Position numbers and translations under genes: made by a program
In this document: positions 51,062 to 59,759 of the stretch, in pieces
Layout of the letters: the number at the start of each line of letters is the position of its first letter
Position numbering within the stretch: position 1 is the first letter of the stretch
Origin: Bacillus sp. E(2018)
Lineage (GTDB): Bacteria; Bacillota; Bacilli; Bacillales; Fictibacillaceae
Direction of reading: 5' to 3'
Assembly (NCBI RefSeq): GCF_005503015.1
Contig: NZ_SCOL01000001.1
Coordinates: forward strand, 1,550,001 to 1,614,000
DNA length: 64,000 bases
Notes under the pieces: generated by a model
Told to the model about the DNA's origin: nothing
Database searches by the model: none
The model's input: the letters and a program-made list of their open reading frames with translations, nothing else

Positions 51062-51676
51062 TTATTCTGAAGCAGGTTTTCCCGAATCATCTGTTGACTT
51101 ATCATCAACAACTTCAGGTTTAGGTACTGAATTCTCTGTATCTAAAGTTAACACTTCACTTGCAGGCTGATAGGACTTTCCGTACAACTCACTATCTTTG
51201 TACGTGTGTATTTCATTATACGTCTTTTTCATGTTTTCATAAATAGTTTCTTCGGATTCTTTTGTTGGTGACCAATAAAGAATTTCCATCTCATTCACTT
51301 CATCCGTTGCGAGTGAGCGTCTTCTATACCCTATACTAGATGCGTGTTCAAATCCTTCACGAGTGTAGAAGCGTAACCTTTTTTCTGTGTCTGTATCTTC
51401 ATAATCGACCGGTTCAACTTCTAAGATGATCGGCTTCCCTTTTGCTTTTAACTTTTCAATAAGCTTATGGCCGAGCCCCTGACCTCTAGCGTCTTTTGAG
51501 ACAAATAAATAATCAATAAAAACAAAATCGGATAGTTCAACATACATCAATACGTGATACTGTCCTTCATCCTTGTGATAGATGTCACTCTTCTCGTCTA
51601 ATAAAAGCTCCATATGTTCTTTAGATTTCATCTCTTCAATCGGAAAATATTGATTTAATTTCTCATACCAATTCAT
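51062..51676 (-). CDS. yjbC: YjbC-like GNAT acetyltransferase
   Basis: A 204-residue GNAT acetyltransferase. The acetyl-CoA loop is V-S-K-D-A-R-G-Q-G-L-G-H-K-L-I, followed by PIILEVEPVDYEDTDTEKRLRFYTREGF. The tail of about 50 residues after position 155 is disordered and acidic (ending VVDDKSTDDSGKPASE). In B. subtilis yjbC is co-transcribed with spx from stress-induced promoters; here a terminator separates them. Start ATG 51676 fits the family N-terminus. Confidence 0.85.
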   Translation of the reverse strand: MNWYEKLNQYFPIEEMKSKEHMELLLDEKSDIYHKDEGQYHVLMYVELSDFVFIDYLFVSKDARGQGLGHKLIEKLKAKGKPIILEVEPVDYEDTDTEKRLRFYTREGFEHASSIGYRRRSLATDEVNEMEILYWSPTKESEETIYENMKKTYNEIHTYKDSELYGKSYQPASEVLTLDTENSVPKPEVVDDKSTDDSGKPASE

Positions 51677-51805
51677 TTTTTCCCCATCAGCTCCTTAGAT
51701 TTTAGTGATAATATATAGTTTTCCCTCTTTCTTCCTTTGTTATCATGAGATACAATAAAGAAAGAAGTACGTGGTGAACTCGTTGTGAAAAGGAGGAGTC
51801 CTCAT

Positions 51806-51985
51806 TTGATTTCATTCTTTACCGATTTAACCTTGTTAGCACTTTGTGTTGTTGGAATTACAGCACTGATGGGAAGCATATCCCAATTCATCGCTATAAA
51901 ATTGTTCGGTGGTAAAAAAGTTTTTCATTTTGTGGATAAATCGAAGTCTTTTCAAGAAAACTGGAGTCCTGTTAAAAGAAGATAA
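51806..51985 (+). CDS. Small single-helix membrane protein
   Basis: A 59-residue protein: TTG 51806 follows AAGGAGGAG with nine-base spacing; GTG 51785 is an alternative lying before the ribosome site. One membrane segment (about residues 5-27, DLTLLALCVVGITALMGSI) is followed by a basic cytosolic end. A terminator follows. Function unknown; divergent from yjbC. Confidence 0.6.
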   Translation: MISFFTDLTLLALCVVGITALMGSISQFIAIKLFGGKKVFHFVDKSKSFQENWSPVKRR

Positions 51986-51992
51986 AATGCGA

Positions 51993-52020
51993 ACAACCCG
52001 TGAATTTTGGGTTGTTTTTT
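51993..52020 (+). terminator. Terminator of the 59-residue gene
   Basis: AACAACCC and GGGTTGTT flank a 9-base loop; TTTT follows. Confidence 0.75.
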
Positions 52021-52080
52021 ACATTTCAAGTACGAACTACTTTATAATATAAGGGTAGCATACATAATAGAGGTGTACAA

Positions 52081-53841
52081 ATGCATAGAAACCTTAGAAC
52101 GTTCATCAACCAGTTAAGATCTGAAAAAGAAATTGTAGAGATTCATACAGAAGTCGATCCTTATTTAGAAATTCCTGAAATCCATAGACGTGTGATCTCT
52201 GAAGAAGGACCAGCACTTCTGTTTACAAATGTAAAAGGCAAGAATATTCCTGTTGTAACAAATCTATTTGGAACGATTAAACGAGTAGATATGGCTTTCG
52301 GTCCAAAACCAGAACAACTAGTAAAAGAACTAGTTGGATCAATCGATGAATTAATGCCTCCATCTCCTTCAGTATTATGGAAGAAAAAAGGCATGATCAA
52401 GGATGTATTATCACTTGGTACAAAAACAGTGAATAAAAACAAAGCACCACTGTTAGAAACATTTACGACGAATGTAAACATGCAGGATCTGCCGGCATTA
52501 ACGGGCTGGCATTTAGATAGTAATCCATTCGTAACACTGCCACTCGTATATACTGAACATCCTGATAAGCATGAGCACAATCTTGGTATGTACAGAATTG
52601 AGATCAAAGAAAAAAACAAGACAGGCATTCACTGGCAGATTCACAAAGGTGGTGGTTTCCATCATTATGCAGCTGAACAAAAAAATGAAGCATTGCCTGT
52701 GACGCTGTTTCTTGGAGGACCGCCTTCTCTAATGATTTCAGCGATCGCTCCTCTTCCTGAAGCAGTTCCTGAGCTTATGTTTTCATCTATGTTAATGGGA
52801 GAAAAACTAAGTCTTGCACAAGTAGATGGCCACCCTCATCCATTAATCGCAGAAGCAGAGTTTGCGTTTGGAGGAGTCGTTCCTCCGCATGTCCGAGAAC
52901 CTGAAGGACCTTTTGGCGATCATTATGGTTATTATTCATGGGCACATGACTTCCCAGTATTCAACGTTGATAAGATGTGGAAGCGAAAAGACGCCATCTA
53001 TCCTGCAACAGTGGTCGGAAAACCAAAGCAAGAAGATTATTTTATCGGTGAATACCTACAAAGATTGATGAGTCCACTATTCCCTGTTGTTATGAACGGT
53101 GTACGAGATCTTTGGACGTATGCAGAAACAGGCTTTCATGCACTCGCAGGAGCTGTTGTTCGTGAATCATACTATAAAGAAGGGTTAGCGCACGCTTTCC
53201 GTATTATGGGTGAAGGGCAGCTGACGCTTACTAAGTTTTTAATGGTAACGAATAAACCAGTAAACCTTCAAAATTTCTCTGAACTTGCTGAAGGTGTACT
53301 TGAAAGATTTCTGCCTGAACGTGACCTTTTGATTATCCATGATACTTCTATGGATACTCTTGATTATACTGGCCGTAAATTCAATACAGGTTCAAAAGCA
53401 ATTATGACTGGGTTAGGAGAACCTGTCCGCGAATTAAAACGTACTTATGATGGTGGTACCATTTCAGGTATCCATGATGTTGGCGTATTTTGCGGTGGCT
53501 GTTTAACCGTAAGCGGACCATCATTTGAAGAAGCACCTGACTTTGCAGAAAAACTGCTTGAGAATGGTCACGATTCTTTCAAAGACTGGCCGTTAGTTTT
53601 TCTTGTTGATGATGCATCCATTGCAGCAACACAGGCTGAATTTTTGTGGACAACCTTTACACGATTTGATCCAGCATATGATGTATACGCAAAGAGTACG
53701 ATAGACAGAAATCGTATAAAATATGAAGGAACAATTATTATTGATGCTAGAATGAAGCCTTTCTATCCCGATGTAGTTGAAACTCGTGAAGATATAGATC
53801 AATTAGTGACTGACCGTTGGGATGAGTACTTTAAAAAATAA
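52081..53841 (+). CDS. UbiD-family decarboxylase
   Basis: A 586-residue UbiD-family (de)carboxylase that would need the prenylated-FMN cofactor made by a UbiX. Signature stretches are NLGMYRIEIKEKNKTGIHWQIHKGGGFHH, FGGVVPPHVREPEGPFGDHYGYYS (the catalytic E-R-E region) and LIIHDTSMDTLDYTGRKFNTGSKAIMTGLG. The N-terminal MHRNLRTFINQL is typical. No ubiX gene lies beside it. Substrate could be a menaquinone precursor or an aromatic acid. It is not part of the B. subtilis yjb order. Confidence 0.88.
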   Translation: MHRNLRTFINQLRSEKEIVEIHTEVDPYLEIPEIHRRVISEEGPALLFTNVKGKNIPVVTNLFGTIKRVDMAFGPKPEQLVKELVGSIDELMPPSPSVLWKKKGMIKDVLSLGTKTVNKNKAPLLETFTTNVNMQDLPALTGWHLDSNPFVTLPLVYTEHPDKHEHNLGMYRIEIKEKNKTGIHWQIHKGGGFHHYAAEQKNEALPVTLFLGGPPSLMISAIAPLPEAVPELMFSSMLMGEKLSLAQVDGHPHPLIAEAEFAFGGVVPPHVREPEGPFGDHYGYYSWAHDFPVFNVDKMWKRKDAIYPATVVGKPKQEDYFIGEYLQRLMSPLFPVVMNGVRDLWTYAETGFHALAGAVVRESYYKEGLAHAFRIMGEGQLTLTKFLMVTNKPVNLQNFSELAEGVLERFLPERDLLIIHDTSMDTLDYTGRKFNTGSKAIMTGLGEPVRELKRTYDGGTISGIHDVGVFCGGCLTVSGPSFEEAPDFAEKLLENGHDSFKDWPLVFLVDDASIAATQAEFLWTTFTRFDPAYDVYAKSTIDRNRIKYEGTIIIDARMKPFYPDVVETREDIDQLVTDRWDEYFKK

Positions 53842-53861
53842 TCCTCTCTATAGTTTAGCAA

Positions 53862-53893
53862 CAAAAAAAGAAGCGATTTCGCTTCTTTTTTTG
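53862..53893 (+). terminator. Terminator of the ubiD-like gene
   Basis: AAAAAAAGAAGCGA and TCGCTTCTTTTTTT form a long stem around TT. Confidence 0.85.
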
Positions 53894-53970
53894 GTTATTT
53901 TAGTTGATAAATTGTCCATATGGTGTTATTGTATATAACAATATACATTTTTAGAGAAAGGAGAAATCAC

Positions 53971-54510
53971 ATGCGAAATATTAGCTTACTTGATTTATAT
54001 AACCACCCTCATGTACAAAAATATGTGAAACGTTCAGGAATGGTTCATGCCATCTCAACAGCTTATCATGCATACCGTCTGTCTCAAAAATTTGGTGTGG
54101 ATCCTGATTTAGCGACAAAGGCTGCTTTTCTTCATGATATCGGTCACTATACATGGTATAAAAATGGTCATTGGGACTATGACATGTACAAAGAAAATGA
54201 TATTCATGCGATTAAAGGTGCAGAACGTGCACATCGAATTTTAGTGTCTCTCGGTGAAGACCGTAAGAATGCAAAAGAAATTGCTCTTGCTATTTTACTG
54301 CACACCGATTCCTATCTACCTGCTGGGTCGTTAAACCTTAATCCGTTGCAAAAAGTTGTTGCTTTGGCAGACGAAGCAGATGAAGAACCAGGCGGAAGCC
54401 ACCACTATCGGACGATTAGTGATATGAAAGCTATAACCATGATCAAAAAATTAGATGAAATGGTAGATGAATATCATGAAGAAGAAAAAGTAAAACACTC
54501 TGTTTCCTAA
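53971..54510 (+). CDS. HD-domain phosphohydrolase
   Basis: A 179-residue HD-domain protein. The metal motif is H-D in AAFLHDIGHYTW (about residue 55). A preceding His (VHAISTAYHAYRLS) and the later LLHTDSY and ALADEADEEPGG acids complete the site. The family resembles predicted hydrolases such as YpgQ/YedJ or YqeK, but the precise type is unclear. ATG 53971 follows AAAGGAG. It is inserted relative to B. subtilis between opp and yjbC. Confidence 0.85.
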   Translation: MRNISLLDLYNHPHVQKYVKRSGMVHAISTAYHAYRLSQKFGVDPDLATKAAFLHDIGHYTWYKNGHWDYDMYKENDIHAIKGAERAHRILVSLGEDRKNAKEIALAILLHTDSYLPAGSLNLNPLQKVVALADEADEEPGGSHHYRTISDMKAITMIKKLDEMVDEYHEEEKVKHSVS

Positions 54511-54530
54511 GGAAGGAAAAGAGTGTTTTT
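54493..54530 (+). terminator. Terminator of the HD-domain gene
   Basis: AAACACTCTGTTTCC and GGAAAAGAGTGTTTTT pair with small mismatches; the 5' arm is within the last codons. Confidence 0.7.
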
Positions 54531-54553
54531 AACATTCTTACATAATTTTTTAA

Positions 54554-55405
54554 TTAATAAGCTACAAACCCAATAGCTTTTTCACTAGAATACGTTCCAA
54601 TCGTGCTTCCAAATCGAGTGTAGATCACTTTTGGAAAACTAGATAAAGAAAATAGTTCTTCAAATTCTTTGATTACCTCGTCAGTAGAAGGAAAACTATG
54701 AATGAGGTAAAGAGTCTTTTCAGGGTTTTCTTCTCTCCATTCAGAAATATATTCTTTCATTTTCGAAAGACCCTTCTTACTACCTCTAAATTTCCCAATC
54801 GTTTCAACTACGCCATCAATGATTGAAATCATTGGCTTAATATTTAACATTCCAGCGATAGCGCCTTGAACAGCAGATATTCTTCCACCTTTTTTCAGGT
54901 TTTCTAACGTTTCTAGAAGTACATAAGCTTTAATCCCCGACTTTGTTTTCTCTAAGTTACTCATCATTTCACTGATAGACTTACCTTCACGTGCCATCTC
55001 AATCGCTTCATTCAATAAGATCTGTACACCGCCTGAAGCGATTCCTGAATCAAGAATGATCACTTTTTCTTGCTCTTCTTCATTTAACATACTCTTACCA
55101 ATCGTAGCACTTTGAACCGTGCCACTTAAGTTAGATGAGATGCCAATGTATAGGACATCATGCCCTTTATCTACCTCTTTTTGAAAAGCTTCATAAAAAG
55201 ACTGTGGAGAAGGCTGACTTGTTTTAGGCAATTCTGGTTCCATACTCATACGTTTATAAAATTCATCTTCAGTAATGTTCACACCATCTAAATAATGGTC
55301 TTCTCCAAATTGCACATTCAAAGGTACAACCGTTAACGAATAATCCAGTTTCTCAAGATCTATTTTAAGGTCACTTGCGCTATCAACTATAAAACTAAGG
55401 TTCAT
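54554..55405 (-). CDS. DegV-family fatty-acid-binding protein
   Basis: A 283-residue DegV protein (FakB-like), which binds a fatty acid for phosphorylation by FakA. The N-terminus FIVDSASDLKIDLEKL and V-V-P-L-N-V-Q-F-G-E, then K-T-S-Q-P-S-P, are family signatures (the TS of the lipid-binding site). The C-terminal VIYTRFGSTIGTYSSEKAIGFVAY is also typical. No fakA is adjacent. ATG 55405 has only a weak ribosome site. Confidence 0.92.
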   Translation of the reverse strand: MNLSFIVDSASDLKIDLEKLDYSLTVVPLNVQFGEDHYLDGVNITEDEFYKRMSMEPELPKTSQPSPQSFYEAFQKEVDKGHDVLYIGISSNLSGTVQSATIGKSMLNEEEQEKVIILDSGIASGGVQILLNEAIEMAREGKSISEMMSNLEKTKSGIKAYVLLETLENLKKGGRISAVQGAIAGMLNIKPMISIIDGVVETIGKFRGSKKGLSKMKEYISEWREENPEKTLYLIHSFPSTDEVIKEFEELFSLSSFPKVIYTRFGSTIGTYSSEKAIGFVAY

Positions 55406-55495
55406 ATTGTTCTACCCCATTTCTGCTTCTCGATCAATTATTAGGGATGTATAAAGGTTTGTATACGCTTTACACACTTCTATTAGTTTAACATA

Positions 55496-55529
55496 AAAAC
55501 GACCTCCTGTATTATAGGAGATCGTTTTA
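55496..55529 (-). terminator. Terminator of the opp operon
   Basis: AAACGACCTCCT and AGGAGATCGTTT pair with one mismatch; the minus strand continues TTTTTATG. Confidence 0.8.
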
Positions 55530-55535
55530 AATGTG

Positions 55536-56534
55536 TTAATTCTGTTGCTTTACAGCTTCTTCATCATAAAGGTGACATGCTACCCAATGACCTTCTCTAG
55601 CTTCTTGCCATTTAGGTTTAACAGCTGCACACACATCCATTGCATGTGGGCAACGTGTACGGAAACGACAGCCACTTGGAGGGTTGATCGGACTCGGAAC
55701 ATCTCCCTCTAAGATGATGCGTTCACGGCTTCTTTCAAGTTCAGGATCCGGAACTGGAATCGCTGATAAAAGTGCTTGTGTATACGGGTGAAGCGGCTCT
55801 TCGTATAGCTCATCACTTGTTGTAAGCTCTACGATATTACCTAGGTACATTACACCTACACGATCAGAAATATGTTTAACCATAGATAGATCATGGGCAA
55901 TAAATAGGTAAGTAAGTCCTCGCTCTTTTTGCAGTTCCATCATCAAGTTAACAACTTGCGCTTGAATCGATACGTCTAGAGCTGAAATCGGCTCATCAGC
56001 AATAATGAAGTCTGGATCTACTGCTAGTGCACGAGCAATCCCGATACGTTGACGCTGTCCACCTGAGAATTCATGCGGGTAGCGGTTTGCGTGCTCTTTA
56101 TTTAATCCTACTGTTTCAAGTAGTTCGTAGACACGATTTTCACGGTCTTTCTTTGTTTTCGCCAATCCGTGGATATCAATACCTTCAGCAATAATATCCT
56201 TAACCGTCATACGCGGATTAAGAGAAGCGTACGGATCTTGGAAGATCATTTGCATTTTGCGGTTGAATTTCTTTAACTCAGAACGAGATTTTTTATCATG
56301 AACATCATCGCCTTCGTAAAGAACCTCACCTTCAGTAGCATCATATAGACGGATAATCGTACGTCCAGTTGTAGATTTACCGCAACCCGACTCACCTACA
56401 AGTCCAAGTGTTTCTCCTTTATAGATATCAAAGGAAACATCATCTACAGCTTTTAGTACGCCCTTTTTTCCAGCTGGGAAATACTTTTTAAGATTTCTTA
56501 CTTCTAATAATTTTTCTCTTTCTACTACTGCCAT
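55536..56534 (-). CDS. oppF: Oligopeptide ABC transporter ATPase OppF
   Basis: A 332-residue ABC ATPase. Walker A is [12 protein letters not shown], the signature [14 protein letters not shown], and Walker [14 protein letters not shown]. The C-terminal oligopeptide-binding extension has Cys in [18 protein letters not shown], which in other Opp ATPases binds an Fe-S cluster or metal. It overlaps the oppD stop by 1 bp. It pairs with OppD to drive the OppBC channel. Confidence 0.95.
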   Translation of the reverse strand: MAVVEREKLLEVRNLKKYFPAGKKGVLKAVDDVSFDIYKGETLGLVGESGCGKSTTGRTIIRLYDATEGEVLYEGDDVHDKKSRSELKKFNRKMQMIFQDPYASLNPRMTVKDIIAEGIDIHGLAKTKKDRENRVYELLETVGLNKEHANRYPHEFSGGQRQRIGIARALAVDPDFIIADEPISALDVSIQAQVVNLMMELQKERGLTYLFIAHDLSMVKHISDRVGVMYLGNIVELTTSDELYEEPLHPYTQALLSAIPVPDPELERSRERIILEGDVPSPINPPSGCRFRTRCPHAMDVCAAVKPKWQEAREGHWVACHLYDEEAVKQQN

Positions 56535-57553
56535 TATCGAGCACCCCCAACTAATGCCTCTTCCGGCGGTTCAACTTTTGGCGCTCGCTCATCTAACAAC
56601 CAGCAAGCTGCTTTGTGAGAAGAAGATACATCTGTAGCTTCAGGCATATTCTCCAAACAAACTTCCATCGCATATGGACAACGCGCTGCAAACGGACATC
56701 CTTTTGGAGGATTCATAAGATCAGGCGGTGTTCCTGGAATGGCTAAAAGTTCTTTTGATTCTGCGTTTAATTTAGGCATTGATGCCAATAGCCCCCAAGT
56801 GTACGGGTGCTTCGGCTTATAAAAGATTTCATCAACTGTACCAGTCTCAACGATCATACCACCGTACATTACAGCTACACGCTGAGCTAAGTTAGCTACA
56901 ACACCAAGGTCATGTGTAATTAAGATAATCGCTGTACCTGTTTTATCTTGTAGATCACGCATCAAGTCAAGAATCTGTGCTTGAATAGTAACGTCAAGTG
57001 CAGTTGTCGGTTCATCCGCAATTAGTACTTTTGGATTACATGATAGTGCAATCGCGATTACTACACGCTGACGCATTCCACCTGAAAATTGGTGAGGATA
57101 TTCATCCACACGAAGCTCAGGATTCGGAATACCTACTAGTTTTAATAAGTTAACAGCACGTTCTTTTGCTTCACTCTTGCTCATGTTTTGATGCTTACGA
57201 AGCCCTTCCATGATTTGTTTCCCGATTGTCATCGTCGGATTAAGTGATGTCATCGGATCTTGGAAAATCATCGAGATTTCAGCACCACGAATTTTTTCCA
57301 TCTCACGTTCAGAAGCTTTTGCAAGATCTTTACCTTGAAACTTAATAGATCCTTGCTTGATCGAACCAATTTTATTTGGTAAAAGTCTCATGATTGATTT
57401 CGAAGTTACTGATTTACCTGAACCAGACTCACCAACGATGGCAAGTGATTCACCTTTATCTAATGTAAAGCTAACGCCACGAACAGCCTTAACTTCTCCC
57501 CCATACGTCTGGAAGGAGACATGTATGTTATCTAACTCTAATAGTTTTTCCAT
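56534..57553 (-). CDS. oppD: Oligopeptide ABC transporter ATPase OppD
   Basis: A 339-residue ABC ATPase. Walker [13 protein letters not shown], signature [15 protein letters not shown] and Walker [14 protein letters not shown] are all present. The tail has [19 protein letters not shown], matching the OppD/DppD C-terminal Cys motif. It lies 16 bp after oppC. ATG 57553 is set by the family N-terminus. Confidence 0.95.
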   Translation of the reverse strand: MEKLLELDNIHVSFQTYGGEVKAVRGVSFTLDKGESLAIVGESGSGKSVTSKSIMRLLPNKIGSIKQGSIKFQGKDLAKASEREMEKIRGAEISMIFQDPMTSLNPTMTIGKQIMEGLRKHQNMSKSEAKERAVNLLKLVGIPNPELRVDEYPHQFSGGMRQRVVIAIALSCNPKVLIADEPTTALDVTIQAQILDLMRDLQDKTGTAIILITHDLGVVANLAQRVAVMYGGMIVETGTVDEIFYKPKHPYTWGLLASMPKLNAESKELLAIPGTPPDLMNPPKGCPFAARCPYAMEVCLENMPEATDVSSSHKAACWLLDERAPKVEPPEEALVGGAR

Positions 57554-57569
57554 TTATATAATCCCCTTC

Positions 57570-58592
57570 CTATCTTCTCATCTTAGGATCTAGCGCGTCA
57601 CGAAGACCATCACCAAGAAGGTTAAAGCTGATCATCAGTATACATAATACTGAAGCAGGATAAATTGCTAAGTGAGGATAGATTCTAATGGACCTAAACC
57701 CATCCGCAATCAAAGATCCTAGAGACGCGATCGGCGGCTGAATTCCTAAACCAATAAAGCTCAAGAAAGATTCAAAGAATATTGCCCCAGGAATAGTAAA
57801 CGTACTTGTAACGATAATTGCACCTAGTGTATTAGGTAAAAGGTGCTTAGAAATCAATCTACCATTGGTAGATCCAAGCGTTCTAGATGCTAATACGAAT
57901 TCACGGTTTCTTAACGAGATAATTTGAGCACGAACGATACGTGACATCCCGATCCAACCTGTTATTACGAGTGCAAGAGTAATTGAGAGTATCCCTGGAT
58001 CTAGTATGATGATAAACAAGATAATAACCACTAGATTAGGAATACCAGACAATATTTCAACAAAACGTTGCATGATATCATCCGTTCTACCACCGTAGAA
58101 TGCGGAGATTCCACCGTACGCAACTCCAATAATTAATTCAATTGCTGAAGCTAGAAATGCAATGTATAAAGAAATCTGAGTACCTTTCCATACACGTGTC
58201 CATTGATCACGACCAAGACTATCGGTCCCAAACCAGAAGTAATCTCCTTTAGGAACATTTTTCATTTCATATTGATTTACATCTCGAATGTCTACACCAT
58301 TTACCCCTAGGAACTCAATTTTCTCCAGACCAGGAATTTTGGGTGGCAGATTAGCTCTCATTAATTCTTGATCATCGATTCCGTATTTTGTTAGAGTTGG
58401 TGCAATTAATGAAAAGACAATGATGAACGCGATGGCAAAAAGACCTAACATCGCACCTTTATTTTGTTTAAGACGTCTAAAGGCATCTTGCCAAAAACTT
58501 AAGCTTGGTTTAGAAATTTCTTCGGCTCTGTTTGAATCTAGGTTCGCTGGGCGGAATAAATCAGGTGTTAGTTTGCGTTCTGACATGCTCAT
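57570..58592 (-). CDS. oppC: Oligopeptide ABC transporter permease OppC
   Basis: A 340-residue permease with an N-terminal cytosolic stretch, a first membrane helix (about 45-65), a long extracytoplasmic loop, and five further helices. The EAA-type coupling motif is RTLGSTNGRLISKHLLPNTLGAI. OppC is larger than most because of the long loop (about 65-125), as in the family. Start at ATG 58592 or 58586. It overlaps oppB's stop by 1 bp. Confidence 0.94.
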   Translation of the reverse strand: MSMSERKLTPDLFRPANLDSNRAEEISKPSLSFWQDAFRRLKQNKGAMLGLFAIAFIIVFSLIAPTLTKYGIDDQELMRANLPPKIPGLEKIEFLGVNGVDIRDVNQYEMKNVPKGDYFWFGTDSLGRDQWTRVWKGTQISLYIAFLASAIELIIGVAYGGISAFYGGRTDDIMQRFVEILSGIPNLVVIILFIIILDPGILSITLALVITGWIGMSRIVRAQIISLRNREFVLASRTLGSTNGRLISKHLLPNTLGAIIVTSTFTIPGAIFFESFLSFIGLGIQPPIASLGSLIADGFRSIRIYPHLAIYPASVLCILMISFNLLGDGLRDALDPKMRR

Positions 58593-59521
58593 TATGATTT
58601 ACCTCCTGCTACACGAATACGTGGATCGATAATTCCGTATAAAATATCTACGACTAAAATAATCGCTACAATTAAGAAACTAAAGAAAAGTGTTGTACCC
58701 ATAATTACTGGGTAGTCATTTACCTGGATCGCTTTTACGAATTGCTCTCCGATTCCAGGGATAGCAAATATGTTCTCAATTACTAGTGATCCTGTAATAA
58801 GTCCGATTGCCATTGGTCCAAGAATTGTGACAATTGGAATTAAGCTATTTCTTACAGAGTGTTTGAAAATAACAGATGCTTTACTAACTCCTTTAGAACG
58901 AGCCATAAGGATGTAATCAGTACCTAGTATCTCAAGCATTTCAGTACGCATGAAACGAGCTACTGTAGCTATAACTCCTACGGATAAAGAGAATGCTGGC
59001 AATATGTGATATTCCGGCCCGTTCCAAAAGGCAACTGGAAGCCATTGCAATTTCACACCAACGTAGTATTGCAAAAGTCCTGCAAATACGAAGGAAGGTA
59101 TCGCGATACCGAATACAGCGATGACCATTGCACCATAATCCAGGAATGTATTATGTTTCAACGCAGCCATAATACCCAGTAATAAGCCGACTATTGTACC
59201 AAAAAGCAAAGCTTCAAAACCAACAGTAGCTGATGGTCCCATACCATTGACAATTAATGAATTGACGGTACGTCCATCAAACTGAAACGTATATCCTAAA
59301 TCACCCTGTGCCAATTTCGTAATATAGTTGATATATTGAACAGGCACCGGGTCATTTAACCCGTATTTTTCATTCAGTGCGTATCTTTGAGTTTCCGTTA
59401 ACTTGTCTTGGTTGTTAAAAGGAGAACCCGGTAACAACTTCATTAAAAAGAATGTAATCGTTGCAATGATCAGCAAAGTTAATATCATGTATAAAACTCG
59501 CTGTGTAATATAACGCAACAT
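58592..59521 (-). CDS. oppB: Oligopeptide ABC transporter permease OppB
   Basis: A 309-residue permease with six membrane segments. The N-terminal MLRYITQRVLYMILTLLIIATITFFLMKLLPGSPF is characteristic, and the EAA-like loop is ARSKGVSKASVIFKHSVRNSL. ATG 59521 follows GGGGGAGGTG; the longer frame to 59548 is rejected. A terminator lies between oppA and oppB. Confidence 0.94.
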   Translation of the reverse strand: MLRYITQRVLYMILTLLIIATITFFLMKLLPGSPFNNQDKLTETQRYALNEKYGLNDPVPVQYINYITKLAQGDLGYTFQFDGRTVNSLIVNGMGPSATVGFEALLFGTIVGLLLGIMAALKHNTFLDYGAMVIAVFGIAIPSFVFAGLLQYYVGVKLQWLPVAFWNGPEYHILPAFSLSVGVIATVARFMRTEMLEILGTDYILMARSKGVSKASVIFKHSVRNSLIPIVTILGPMAIGLITGSLVIENIFAIPGIGEQFVKAIQVNDYPVIMGTTLFFSFLIVAIILVVDILYGIIDPRIRVAGGKS

Positions 59522-59692
59522 TACAAACACCTCCCCCAAATGTTTCAAGCCTTAATATTTTGAAATCTTTCTGTAATATCTATCTTAAGGGACAAAATAT
59601 TTTATATCAATAGAAAATATTCTTTTTTCGACATTTTCTGATTTCTTTCTCGTATTATAAAAATTTCCAGCTGTCCTTTTCATGGCAAAAAA

Positions 59693-59723
59693 GAGAGTAC
59701 ATGTCAGGAACACATGTACTCTC
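59693..59723 (-). terminator. Intercistronic terminator between oppA and oppB
   Basis: GAGAGTACATGT and ACATGTACTCTC form a perfect 12-bp stem with a 7-base loop; six T follow on the minus strand. It lies in the 238-bp oppA-oppB gap, which holds no gene. Partial termination here would make more OppA than transporter. Confidence 0.85.
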
Positions 59724-59759
59724 CTGAGAAAAACTATTTACTATTTTTCAATAGTACAA

